Assembly (NCBI GenBank): GCA_900543885.1
Contig: UQTA01000104.1
Span: forward strand, 1 to 7,662
Length of the DNA stretch: 7,662 bases
Direction: 5' to 3'
DNA from: an uncultured Clostridium sp.
GTDB taxonomy: Bacteria; Bacillota; Clostridia; Lachnospirales; Lachnospiraceae
Shown here: positions 1 to 5,914 of the stretch, piece after piece
Layout: the number at the start of each line of letters is the position of its first letter
Numbering within the stretch: the stretch's first letter is position 1
The notes under the pieces: model-generated
Told to the model about the DNA's origin: nothing
Seen by the model: only the letters and a program-made list of their open reading frames with translations
The model's database searches: none
Program-made: the position numbers and the translations under genes

Positions 1-48
1 ATGTATGACTACTATACCGAGAGGTTTGTTAAATGTTAAGTTGATTGA

Positions 49-80
49 ACCGCCGTGTACCGAACGGTACGCACGGTGGT
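49..80 (+). ncRNA. Group II intron domain V (catalytic hairpin)
   Basis: The proximal stem is 49-57 (ACCGCCGTG) paired with 72-80 (CACGGTGGT), including one G-T wobble. The distal stem is TACC (58-61) with GGTA (66-69), closed by a GAAC tetraloop (62-65). A two-base CG bulge at 70-71 lies on the 3' strand. This long hairpin with a 2-nt 3' bulge is the hallmark of domain V, the catalytic core that binds metal ions. The CGC at 51-53 lies where the catalytic triad is expected. Confidence 0.85.
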
Positions 81-82
81 GT

Positions 83-121
83 GAGAGGTCGGCTAATCAA
101 CTAATGATTAGCCTCCTACTC
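83..121 (+). ncRNA. Group II intron domain VI with bulged branch-point A118
   Basis: The base of the stem is GAG (83-85) with CTC (119-121) and AGG (86-88) with CCT (115-117), leaving A118 unpaired between them. The upper stem is a perfect 9-bp pairing of GGCTAATCA (91-99) with TGATTAGCC (105-113), with loop ACTAA. The single bulged A on the 3' strand, seven bases from the end of the intron, is the expected lariat branch point. An intact branch point suggests the intron is still able to splice, although the rest of it is not visible. Confidence 0.85.
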
Positions 122-124
122 GAT

Positions 125-561
125 TGGCTCCAAGGATTGAGGCTTTCCGCCAGGCAGTCCAGGAAGGAAACATGGGATCTGCGGTGCTCACAGCAGAACA
201 GATGGCCGGATGCGGGCCGGGACTTACGCCTTCGTCTGATGATTTCCTTTGCGGATATGTGGCATCCTGGCCGGATGAAAAACCATGGAAGGGATTTTTA
301 AAAGAGATTACAAATGCAGCAGCGTTAAAAACCAATGATATCAGCGGATCTTTGTTGAAACATGCAGGAGAAAATATGTTTTCAGAAGATATTTTACAGC
401 TTTTAAAAGGATTTGAAAGCTGTGATCCGGCACTGATACGTACAGCATTAAAGCGGGTATCCAGTTTTGGAAGCAGCTCAGGCTGTGATTTTCTCACCGG
501 CATGTATTATGGTGTAATCGACAGTAATAAGATGGGAGGAAACAGATGTGGTAAAGCTTGA
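125..561 (+). CDS. allH: DUF2877 (AllH/YlbF family) protein, C-terminal half, interrupted by group II intron
   Basis: This is about 145 codons of 3' exon of a DUF2877 gene, whose family proteins are usually about 270-290 residues, so roughly the N-terminal half lies beyond the intron. Numbering the TTG at 124 as residue 1, the diagnostic glycine-rich segment GCGPGLTPSSDDFLCG is at about residues 29-44 and the second conserved block GSSSGCDFLTG lies near the C-terminus. E. coli AllH (YlbF) is a component of oxamate carbamoyltransferase with FdrA and YlbE, and both partners follow here. The reading frame is open straight from the predicted splice junction, with codon phase split 1/2, so splicing could restore the gene. 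TTG at 124 is not a convincing start. ATG at 172 has a purine-rich AGGAAGGAA upstream and might give an N-truncated product, but that would probably be non-functional. The end overlaps fdrA by 14 nt, which suggests translational coupling. Confidence 0.85.
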
Positions 562-2104
562 AGTCAGAAAAAATACCTATTATGATTCTGTAACACTGAT
601 GATCATATCCAAGGATGTGAAAAATCTGCCAGGTATTACAGAAGCTCTTGTAGGTATGGGAACCGATCTGAACAGGGAGATCGCAGGAAACCTGGGACTG
701 GATACGGAAGGATTTGAAGAAGTAACAGCCAATGATTTCTTTGTGGCAGCAAAATGCGATGATGAAGATTGCTTTAAAAAGGCAGTAGAGAAGGTAGATG
801 AACTGCTGAATAAGAAAGCAGAAAAGAGTAAGGCAGAATATTTCCCGCCTACACTGGATGGAGCAGTAAAAGTAGAAAAAAATCTGAATATGGCAGTGAT
901 CTCTGTTCCGGGACGTTTTGCAGCAGATGTGGCAAAGGATTGTCTGGATCGTGATATCAATGTAATGCTTTTCAGTGATAATGTGACCATCGAGGAAGAA
1001 AAAGCACTGAAAGAATATGCAGTTTCAAAAGAACTTCTGATGATGGGACCTGACTGTGGCACAGCAGTGATCAATCATGTACCTCTTGCATTTGCAAATG
1101 TGATCAAGCCAGGAAAGATCGGTCTTGTATGTGCTTCCGGTACAGGCGCACAGGAAGTTTCAACCATTATTGATCAGTTAGGAGAAGGTGTTTCCCAGCT
1201 GCTTGGTACAGGCGGAAGAGACTTAAAGGCAGAGATTGGCGGTATCATGATGAAGCAGTGTCTGAACGCTCTGATCGAAGATCCAAAAACAGAGATCATC
1301 GTACTGGTATCCAAACCTCCGGCAAAAGAGGTAGAGGACCAGATCTTAAAGATCGCAGCAGAAGCCGGAAAACCGGTCGTTGTATGTTTCATTGGCGGTG
1401 ACAATGAAAAGATCAGAAAAGCAGGTCTTTATGCAGCCGTTTCCCTGGAAGATGCAGCCCACAAGGCTGTGGCACTGGCTAAAGGAGGAGAAGTTACCGA
1501 TTTTGAAGAATTTTCCATGGGAAAGGATCAGGCTGAAAAGCTGGCAGCGGAAGAACGTGCTGGAATGATCCAGGGACAGAAATATGTAAGAGGCCTTTAT
1601 ACAGGCGGAACCATCTGCGATGAGGCAATGAAGCTTCTGATCGGAAGCATGAAGCATATTTATTCCAATATTCCTTTAAGCCCTGAGGACAAGCTGGAAA
1701 ATGCAAGAAATGGCCGTTCAAAGGAAAATACTTTCCTTGATTTTGGAGATGATGAGTTTACAGTAGGACGTCCTCATCCAATGATCGATCCATCTTTAAG
1801 AGCAGAACGTGTAGTTGAGGAAGCAAAAGATCCTGAAACAGCGGTGATCTTAGTTGACTGTGTGATCGGATATGGATCTCATGAAGATCCGGCAAAGGAT
1901 CTGTCTGATGCCATCCGTAAAGCGAAAGATCTGGCAGCCAAAGAAGGACGTTATCTGTCAGTAGTAGCTACTGTATGTGGTACAGAAGGCGATCCACAGA
2001 GCCGTACCGCTACTTCCCTTCAGTTAGCAGGAGCAGGTGCGATCGTACTTCCTTCTAATGCACAGGCAGCAAGATTTGTACAGCTGATCACAGAAAATCT
2101 GTAA
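548..2104 (+). CDS. fdrA: FdrA/AllF family carbamoyltransferase subunit (succinyl-CoA ligase-like fold)
   Basis: A cytoplasmic protein of 518 residues, close to E. coli FdrA (about 555). FdrA-type proteins resemble the alpha subunit of succinyl-CoA synthetase, with two Rossmann-like/flavodoxin-like parts. In E. coli FdrA (AllF) acts with AllG and AllH to convert oxalurate and phosphate to oxamate and carbamoyl phosphate. Visible motifs: GPDCGT (167-172), ASGTG (196-200), GTGGRD (220-225), SKPP (255-258), LYTGGT (350-355), DFGDDEFTVGRPHPMIDP (398-415), GYGSHEDPA (441-449), GTEGDPQ (478-484) and a C-terminal LPSNAQAARF (501-510). The start is GTG at 548, with GGAGG at 535-539 eight bases upstream and inside the preceding gene; no better in-frame ATG fits this site. 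The gene overlaps the allH-like gene and lies 17 nt from the DUF1116 gene. Family assignment is secure; the true substrate here could be another N-carbamoyl compound. Confidence 0.93.
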   Translation: MVKLEVRKNTYYDSVTLMIISKDVKNLPGITEALVGMGTDLNREIAGNLGLDTEGFEEVTANDFFVAAKCDDEDCFKKAVEKVDELLNKKAEKSKAEYFPPTLDGAVKVEKNLNMAVISVPGRFAADVAKDCLDRDINVMLFSDNVTIEEEKALKEYAVSKELLMMGPDCGTAVINHVPLAFANVIKPGKIGLVCASGTGAQEVSTIIDQLGEGVSQLLGTGGRDLKAEIGGIMMKQCLNALIEDPKTEIIVLVSKPPAKEVEDQILKIAAEAGKPVVVCFIGGDNEKIRKAGLYAAVSLEDAAHKAVALAKGGEVTDFEEFSMGKDQAEKLAAEERAGMIQGQKYVRGLYTGGTICDEAMKLLIGSMKHIYSNIPLSPEDKLENARNGRSKENTFLDFGDDEFTVGRPHPMIDPSLRAERVVEEAKDPETAVILVDCVIGYGSHEDPAKDLSDAIRKAKDLAAKEGRYLSVVATVCGTEGDPQSRTATSLQLAGAGAIVLPSNAQAARFVQLITENL

Positions 2105-2106
2105 AG

Positions 2107-2115
2107 AGGAGGTGG
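2107..2115 (+). promoter_or_regulatory. Strong Shine-Dalgarno site for the DUF1116 gene
   Basis: AGGAGGTGG lies 3 nt after the fdrA stop and about 7 nt before ATG 2122. It is close to a full anti-16S match and fixes the start. It implies high independent translation initiation even if coupling from fdrA is weak. Confidence 0.8.
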
Positions 2116-2121
2116 AAGAAA

Positions 2122-3549
2122 ATGAGCAAAGTAAATGAATTATTTGAAAAAGAATTATGTGTGGTAAATTTCGGAATTGAATCTTTTTATCAGGACCTGA
2201 AAAAGCAGAATGTAAAGGCAGTCCATGTAGCATGGAAGCCGGTAGCAGGAGGAGATAAAAAGATCGCCGGTTACTTAAAACAGTTAAAGGATCCAAAGCT
2301 GGCAGAAAAGATCGAAGCTGCCAATAAAGAGGCATTAAGAAGGATTCTTGCAGCACAGCCTGCTTTAGTTGGAATGTCTACTGCCGGAGAAGCGATCCCG
2401 GGCATGACAAAAACCACCATTCTCCATGCAGGACCTCCTGTAAAGTGGGAAAATATGTGCGGTCCTATGAAAGGCGCTGTTATGGGTGGCCTGATCTATG
2501 AAGGACTGGCAAAAGACTTAAAAGAAGCAGAAGAACTGGCAGCAAGCGGAAAGATCACCTTTGATTCCTGCCACCATCACAATGCAGTTGGCCCTATGGC
2601 TGGTATTATTACATATTCTATGCCGGTATGGCATGTGGTCAACAAAACCTTTGGAAATGATGCGTACTGCACCATGAATGAAGGTCTTGGAAAGGTACTG
2701 CGTTTTGGTGCCTGCGATGAGGAAGTATTTGACCGTTTAAGAAAAATGGAAAAGGTTTATTATCCGGTTCTGAAAGAAGCATTGGAGATCCATGGAGAGA
2801 TCGATATGAAGGTTATGATCGCCCAGGCGCTTCAGATGGGAGATGAGGGACATAACCGTAACAAAGCAGGAACCTCTTTATTTATCCGTGAGATCCTTGC
2901 TGATGTGTACAAGACCCATTTTTCACTGGAACAGCAGCAGGAAGCCATTGGATTTATCAATGGAAATGACCATGCATTCCTGAATCTGTCCATGCCGTCC
3001 TGTAAGGCAACTATGGATCCTACACTGGGTATCCCGTACAGCACCATTGTTTCAACTATGTGTAGAAATGGTGTTGAATTTGGTATCCGCATTTCAGGAC
3101 TGGGAGCAGATCAGTGGTTTACCGCTCCTTCTGAGTATATCCGGGGCTTATATTTCCCAGGATATTCTGAGGCAGATGCAAACCCGGATATCGGCGACAG
3201 CTGTATTACGGAAACAACGGGTATCGGCGGTTTCTGTATGGCAGCATCACCGGCCATTGTACAGTTCGTCGGCGGCCAGGTACAGGATGCTATTAATTAT
3301 TCATCCCAGATGTATGAGATCACAGAGGGAGAAGGAAATGCTTATAAGATCCCGGTACTGGATTTCAGGGGAAGTGCAACAGGAATCGATATTGTAAAGG
3401 TTCTGGAAACAGGTATCCGTCCTATCATCAACACAGGTATCGCTCACAAGGATTATGGTGTAGGACAGATCGGAGCCGGTCTTGTAAATCCGCCGGAAGG
3501 CTGCTTTACTAAGGCAATTGAAGCTTGTGCGAAAGCATGGGAACAGTAA
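2122..3549 (+). CDS. allG: DUF1116 (AllG/YlbE family) carbamoyltransferase component
   Basis: A 475-residue soluble protein of the DUF1116 family, somewhat longer than E. coli YlbE (about 420). In E. coli this family member (AllG) is a component of oxamate carbamoyltransferase with FdrA and AllH. Conserved-looking segments: GPPVKWENMCGPMKGA (104-119), FDSCHHHNAVGPMAG (147-161, a triple His that may bind metal or substrate), QMGDEGHNRNKAGTSLF (238-254), NGNDHAFLNLSMPSCKATMD (280-299) and a glycine-rich region near the C-terminus (GVGQIGAGLVNPPEGCF, 446-462). There is no signal peptide or membrane segment. It starts 17 nt after fdrA, the usual order in allantoin-type clusters. Family assignment is secure. 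That it forms a transferase with the neighbouring FdrA is inferred from conserved pairing, and the carbamoyl acceptor or donor is unknown here. Confidence 0.92.
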   Translation: MSKVNELFEKELCVVNFGIESFYQDLKKQNVKAVHVAWKPVAGGDKKIAGYLKQLKDPKLAEKIEAANKEALRRILAAQPALVGMSTAGEAIPGMTKTTILHAGPPVKWENMCGPMKGAVMGGLIYEGLAKDLKEAEELAASGKITFDSCHHHNAVGPMAGIITYSMPVWHVVNKTFGNDAYCTMNEGLGKVLRFGACDEEVFDRLRKMEKVYYPVLKEALEIHGEIDMKVMIAQALQMGDEGHNRNKAGTSLFIREILADVYKTHFSLEQQQEAIGFINGNDHAFLNLSMPSCKATMDPTLGIPYSTIVSTMCRNGVEFGIRISGLGADQWFTAPSEYIRGLYFPGYSEADANPDIGDSCITETTGIGGFCMAASPAIVQFVGGQVQDAINYSSQMYEITEGEGNAYKIPVLDFRGSATGIDIVKVLETGIRPIINTGIAHKDYGVGQIGAGLVNPPEGCFTKAIEACAKAWEQ

Positions 3550-3585
3550 AAATCAACAATTAAATAAAAATATTTATATATAATC

Positions 3586-3593
3586 AAGGAGGA
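3586..3593 (+). promoter_or_regulatory. Shine-Dalgarno site for the cyclase-family gene
   Basis: AAGGAGGA lies 9 nt before ATG 3603, at the end of an unusually AT-rich 53-nt gap (3550-3602). The rest of the gap holds only a weak AT-only inverted repeat (TAAATA at 3561-3566 with TATTTA at 3571-3576), not a convincing terminator or promoter. The gap separates the carbamoyltransferase genes from the hydrolase genes. Confidence 0.75.
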
Positions 3594-3602
3594 TTTATAA
3601 TT

Positions 3603-4403
3603 ATGAGTAAATGGTCTGACATCAAAATGTACGATTTAAGTATCCCGATCGGAATCAGCACACCACCGTGGCCAACTTATGAACCACTGCAGGTAAAATA
3701 TTTTAAGCGTCTGGCTCCAAATGGTGCTAACGGACAGCTGGTAACACATTCCAACCATGTGGGAACCCATCTGGATGGTCCACGCCACTTTGATACAGCC
3801 GGAAGAGATATTGCAGCCTTAGAGCTTACCAAGCTTTGTGCTCCTGGCGTAGTAGTAGACCTTTCTGATATGGCAGAAGATTTTGGTATTTATACACCAG
3901 AAGACATTGAAAAGAGAGTAGAAGTACGTGAAGGAGATATCCTGATCATCAATACAGGTTATCATAAGTATGGATTTGACCAGCCAACAGCAGATGAACG
4001 CCGTTATATGCTGCGTCATCCAGGTCCATCTCTTGACTTTATCAAGTGGGTACGTGAAAAGAAGATCAAATGGCTGGGCGTAGACTGCGGTTCAGCTGAT
4101 CATCCGATGAATACAAAGATCCGCGACTGGGAGCCAATGGAAGCTGAGAAGTGTGACGCTATCTTCCGTGAGAAGTATGGCAAGTCCTTAAATGAGATCT
4201 ATCCATGGCCAGAGCATTATCAGGCAATGCATTTAGAGCTGTTTGGCCAGCCTTATGAGGCGATCCATGCAGAATGTATGGGCGGTGAGATTGATAAGCT
4301 GTCTAATAAGCGAGTTGTAATTGGCTGTTTCCCGTGGAAGTTCCAGGATGGTGAAAGCTGCATCAGCCGTATTGTGGCATTTGATGGTTTTGAGGACGTA
4401 TAA
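3603..4403 (+). CDS. Cyclase-family (PF04199) metal-dependent hydrolase
   Basis: A 266-residue cytoplasmic protein, a normal size for the family that includes bacterial kynurenine formamidase (KynB) and isatin hydrolase. These enzymes use Mn or Zn to hydrolyse aryl formamides, cyclic amides or lactone-like bonds. The metal motif HVGTHLDGPRHF is at 52-63, giving candidate ligands His52, His56 and Asp58 and a further His62. A second conserved region, GVDCGSADHP (159-168), matches the family's usual G-D-x-x-S-x-D block. HAECMGGEIDKL (222-233) corresponds to the C-terminal acidic metal/substrate segment. An aromatic segment YPWPEHYQAMHLELFG (200-215) may shape the substrate pocket. Placed between carbamoyltransferase genes and two amidohydrolases, a role in opening a cyclic ureide or imide is plausible but inferred. 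The start is set by AAGGAGGA nine bases upstream. The substrate cannot be read from the sequence. Confidence 0.92.
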   Translation: MSKWSDIKMYDLSIPIGISTPPWPTYEPLQVKYFKRLAPNGANGQLVTHSNHVGTHLDGPRHFDTAGRDIAALELTKLCAPGVVVDLSDMAEDFGIYTPEDIEKRVEVREGDILIINTGYHKYGFDQPTADERRYMLRHPGPSLDFIKWVREKKIKWLGVDCGSADHPMNTKIRDWEPMEAEKCDAIFREKYGKSLNEIYPWPEHYQAMHLELFGQPYEAIHAECMGGEIDKLSNKRVVIGCFPWKFQDGESCISRIVAFDGFEDV

Positions 4404-4414
4404 AAAGAATGCCA

Positions 4415-4447
4415 TTCAGAGGGCTTTGGGGTTAAAAGCCCTCTGAA
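4415..4447 (+). other. Perfect 13-bp intercistronic hairpin, adjacent to a ribosome binding site
   Basis: TTCAGAGGGCTTT (4415-4427) pairs perfectly with AAAGCCCTCTGAA (4435-4447) around a 7-nt loop (4428-4434). It lies in the 60-nt gap between the cyclase and amidohydrolase genes. The 3' side runs into purine-rich sequence (GAAAAGGAG) and has no U-tract, so it is not a standard terminator on this strand. The next gene's Shine-Dalgarno AAGGAG (4451-4456) begins only 3 nt after the stem. It could protect or delimit mRNA segments, slow translation start, or attenuate expression; which one is not shown. Confidence 0.7.
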
Positions 4448-4463
4448 GAAAAGGAGAAGCTAT

Positions 4464-5870
4464 ATGGGGATAACACTTTATAAGAATGCTGACTGGATCC
4501 TTACCATGAACGAAAAACGGGAAAAATTCCGTCATGGAGATCTGCTGATCTCTGGAAAAGAGATTCTGGATGTAGGAAATGACCTGGAGAAAAAATATGC
4601 AGGAAAACTGCAGATCGACAAAATTATAAATGCGAAGGGAACGGTGATCCTTCCTGGATTTGTAAATGTCCATCATCATACCTGGCAGTCATTGATTCGC
4701 AATATACAGGCAACAAGAGGTCTGAAACTGGAACCATGGCTTACTGTCATGTATGAGATATACAAAGATCTGAATACAGATGTAGCCCGTGCAGGAGTTT
4801 ATTCTGGATTGGGAGATATGCTTAAGACTGGCTGTACCACCTCCAATGACCTTTGGTATCCACATCCTATAGGAGTGAAATATCTGGTTGATGCGGAGAT
4901 CGAAGCAGCAGCTGAAATAGGCATTCGTTTCCATCCTACCAGAGGATTTCACTCTGTACCAAGTGATATCGTACCGCCGGAAGTAGTAGATACCAAGGAA
5001 AGTGTAACAGAAGATACCATCAGACTGGTGAAAAAGTACCACGATCGTTCCCGCTTTTCTATGTGCCAGGTTGGAATTGCACCGAGTATCGCACAGTATG
5101 AGACAGAAGATATTATAGAAGCTGTTGTAGATCTTGCAGAAGAATATGATATTATGGTCCATGGACATCTTGCAGAAAGCCAGCATGAGGTAGAATATAC
5201 GCTTAAAACATGGGGCTGCCGTCCATTTGAATGGTTTAAGAGACACAGACTTCTTGGAAAGAGATTTTATTTTGCACATTGTATCCATTTAAACGAAGAA
5301 GAGATTGAGCAAATGGCTGAAACAGGAACAGGCGTAGCACACTGCCCAATCTCCAACATGCTTTTAAGTTCAGGAGCATGCCCGGTACCTTCTTATTTAA
5401 AACGTGGCCTTACAAGGATTGGACTGGGAGTTGACGGAGCTGCAAGCAGCAATTCTTCCAATATGTTAGAAGAAATCCGATGTGCATATCTGCTAAATCG
5501 TCTGACCTGGGGAGATCAGGCGGCAACACCAGATGATTATCTGTATATGGCAACAGCTGGAGGTGCAAAAGTCCTTGGAAGAGATGATATTGGTTATCTT
5601 GCACCAGGAATGGCTGCTGATTTTACAGTTATGGATTGGAACCAGCTTACCTATGCAGGCGGCTGCTATGATCCGGTGGCATGTATTGTAGAAAGTGGAG
5701 ATCCGCGTCTTGTAAAAGATGTAGTGGTAAATGGGGAATTAGTTGTATCATCAGGAAAACTTACGAAAGTAAACGAAGAAGAAAAACGGGATTATGTAAA
5801 TCAGGTAGGTAAAGACTTACTGACAAGAGCTTCTGTTCGAATTGGCAGTTTAAAAGAAGATATCGGCTAA
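4464..5870 (+). CDS. Amidohydrolase of the SsnA/TrzN/8-oxoguanine deaminase-like group
   Basis: A 468-residue soluble amidohydrolase-superfamily enzyme, typical in length for guanine, 8-oxoguanine and isocytosine deaminases and the s-triazine hydrolases. It has a beta-sandwich N-terminus (1-65), a TIM-barrel core and a return to the sandwich at about 378-430 (GMAADFTVMDW, VVNGELVV). Metal and catalytic residues visible are His70 and His72 in NVHHHTWQ, His235 and Glu238 in HGHLAE, His272 in FAHCIHL and Asp324 in GLGVDGAAS. All ligands expected for a mononuclear Zn or Fe deaminase are present, so it should be active. HHHTWQSL resembles the 8-oxoguanine deaminase signature, but the GCTTSNDLWYPHP region (123-135) is not one I can match to a known specificity. 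The start is fixed by AAGGAG seven bases upstream. Probable role: hydrolytic removal of an amino group from an N-heterocycle. Confidence 0.9.
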   Translation: MGITLYKNADWILTMNEKREKFRHGDLLISGKEILDVGNDLEKKYAGKLQIDKIINAKGTVILPGFVNVHHHTWQSLIRNIQATRGLKLEPWLTVMYEIYKDLNTDVARAGVYSGLGDMLKTGCTTSNDLWYPHPIGVKYLVDAEIEAAAEIGIRFHPTRGFHSVPSDIVPPEVVDTKESVTEDTIRLVKKYHDRSRFSMCQVGIAPSIAQYETEDIIEAVVDLAEEYDIMVHGHLAESQHEVEYTLKTWGCRPFEWFKRHRLLGKRFYFAHCIHLNEEEIEQMAETGTGVAHCPISNMLLSSGACPVPSYLKRGLTRIGLGVDGAASSNSSNMLEEIRCAYLLNRLTWGDQAATPDDYLYMATAGGAKVLGRDDIGYLAPGMAADFTVMDWNQLTYAGGCYDPVACIVESGDPRLVKDVVVNGELVVSSGKLTKVNEEEKRDYVNQVGKDLLTRASVRIGSLKEDIG

Positions 5871-5901
5871 AAGATTATGAGAGCATAGACATAAAAAAAT
5901 C

Positions 5902-5908
5902 AGGAGGG
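5902..5908 (+). promoter_or_regulatory. Shine-Dalgarno site for the CodA-like gene
   Basis: AGGAGGG lies 6 nt before ATG 5915 in a 44-nt gap. It decides this start. The rest of the gap shows no hairpin or promoter. Confidence 0.75.
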
Positions 5909-5914
5909 TTACAT

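Larger units (their letters stand above)
1..124 (+). mobile_element. Group II intron, 3' end (partial)
   Basis: This is the 3' terminal part of a bacterial group II intron, a self-splicing retroelement; its 5' part and maturase gene should lie upstream of the window. Seen directly: a domain V hairpin (49-80) is followed two bases later by a domain VI hairpin (83-121) with one unpaired adenosine at 118, the expected branch point. The predicted 3' splice site is after T124, seven bases counting from the branch A, and the intron ends in AT as the AY rule expects. DUF2877 coding sequence starts right after it, so the intron interrupts that gene in the sense orientation. Positions 1-48 would be the 3' side of domain IV. 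Frame 1 is open to a stop at 37-39 and might be the tail of the intron-encoded protein, but I cannot confirm this. The structural class is not determinable from this fragment. Confidence 0.87.

Noticed and set aside
91..113. Inverted repeat read as a small terminator or transposon end
   Set aside because: It is explained better as the upper stem of intron domain VI; no T-run and no partner terminal repeat is seen.
5..301. Open reading frame of 98 codons across the intron end
   Set aside because: It runs through the domain V and VI hairpins and then out of frame with the DUF2877 sequence, so it is a chance frame.
580..1074. 164-codon open frame on the - strand inside fdrA
   Set aside because: It is Ser/Phe-rich low-complexity protein typical of an antisense shadow, and the sense strand has clear FdrA motifs.
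3579..3584. Perfect TATAAT, a possible -10 box before the cyclase gene
   Set aside because: It lies in AT-only sequence, there is no matching -35 at 16-18 nt, and transcription from it would begin inside the Shine-Dalgarno site.
4398..4447. The 4415-4447 hairpin as a terminator on either strand
   Set aside because: On the + strand no T-run follows. On the - strand the T-run begins 8 nt beyond the stem, and no - strand gene ends there.
4689..5288. 199-codon open frame on the - strand inside the amidohydrolase gene
   Set aside because: It has no RBS, a Cys/Phe/Ile-rich random-looking composition, and is fully antisense to a well supported gene.
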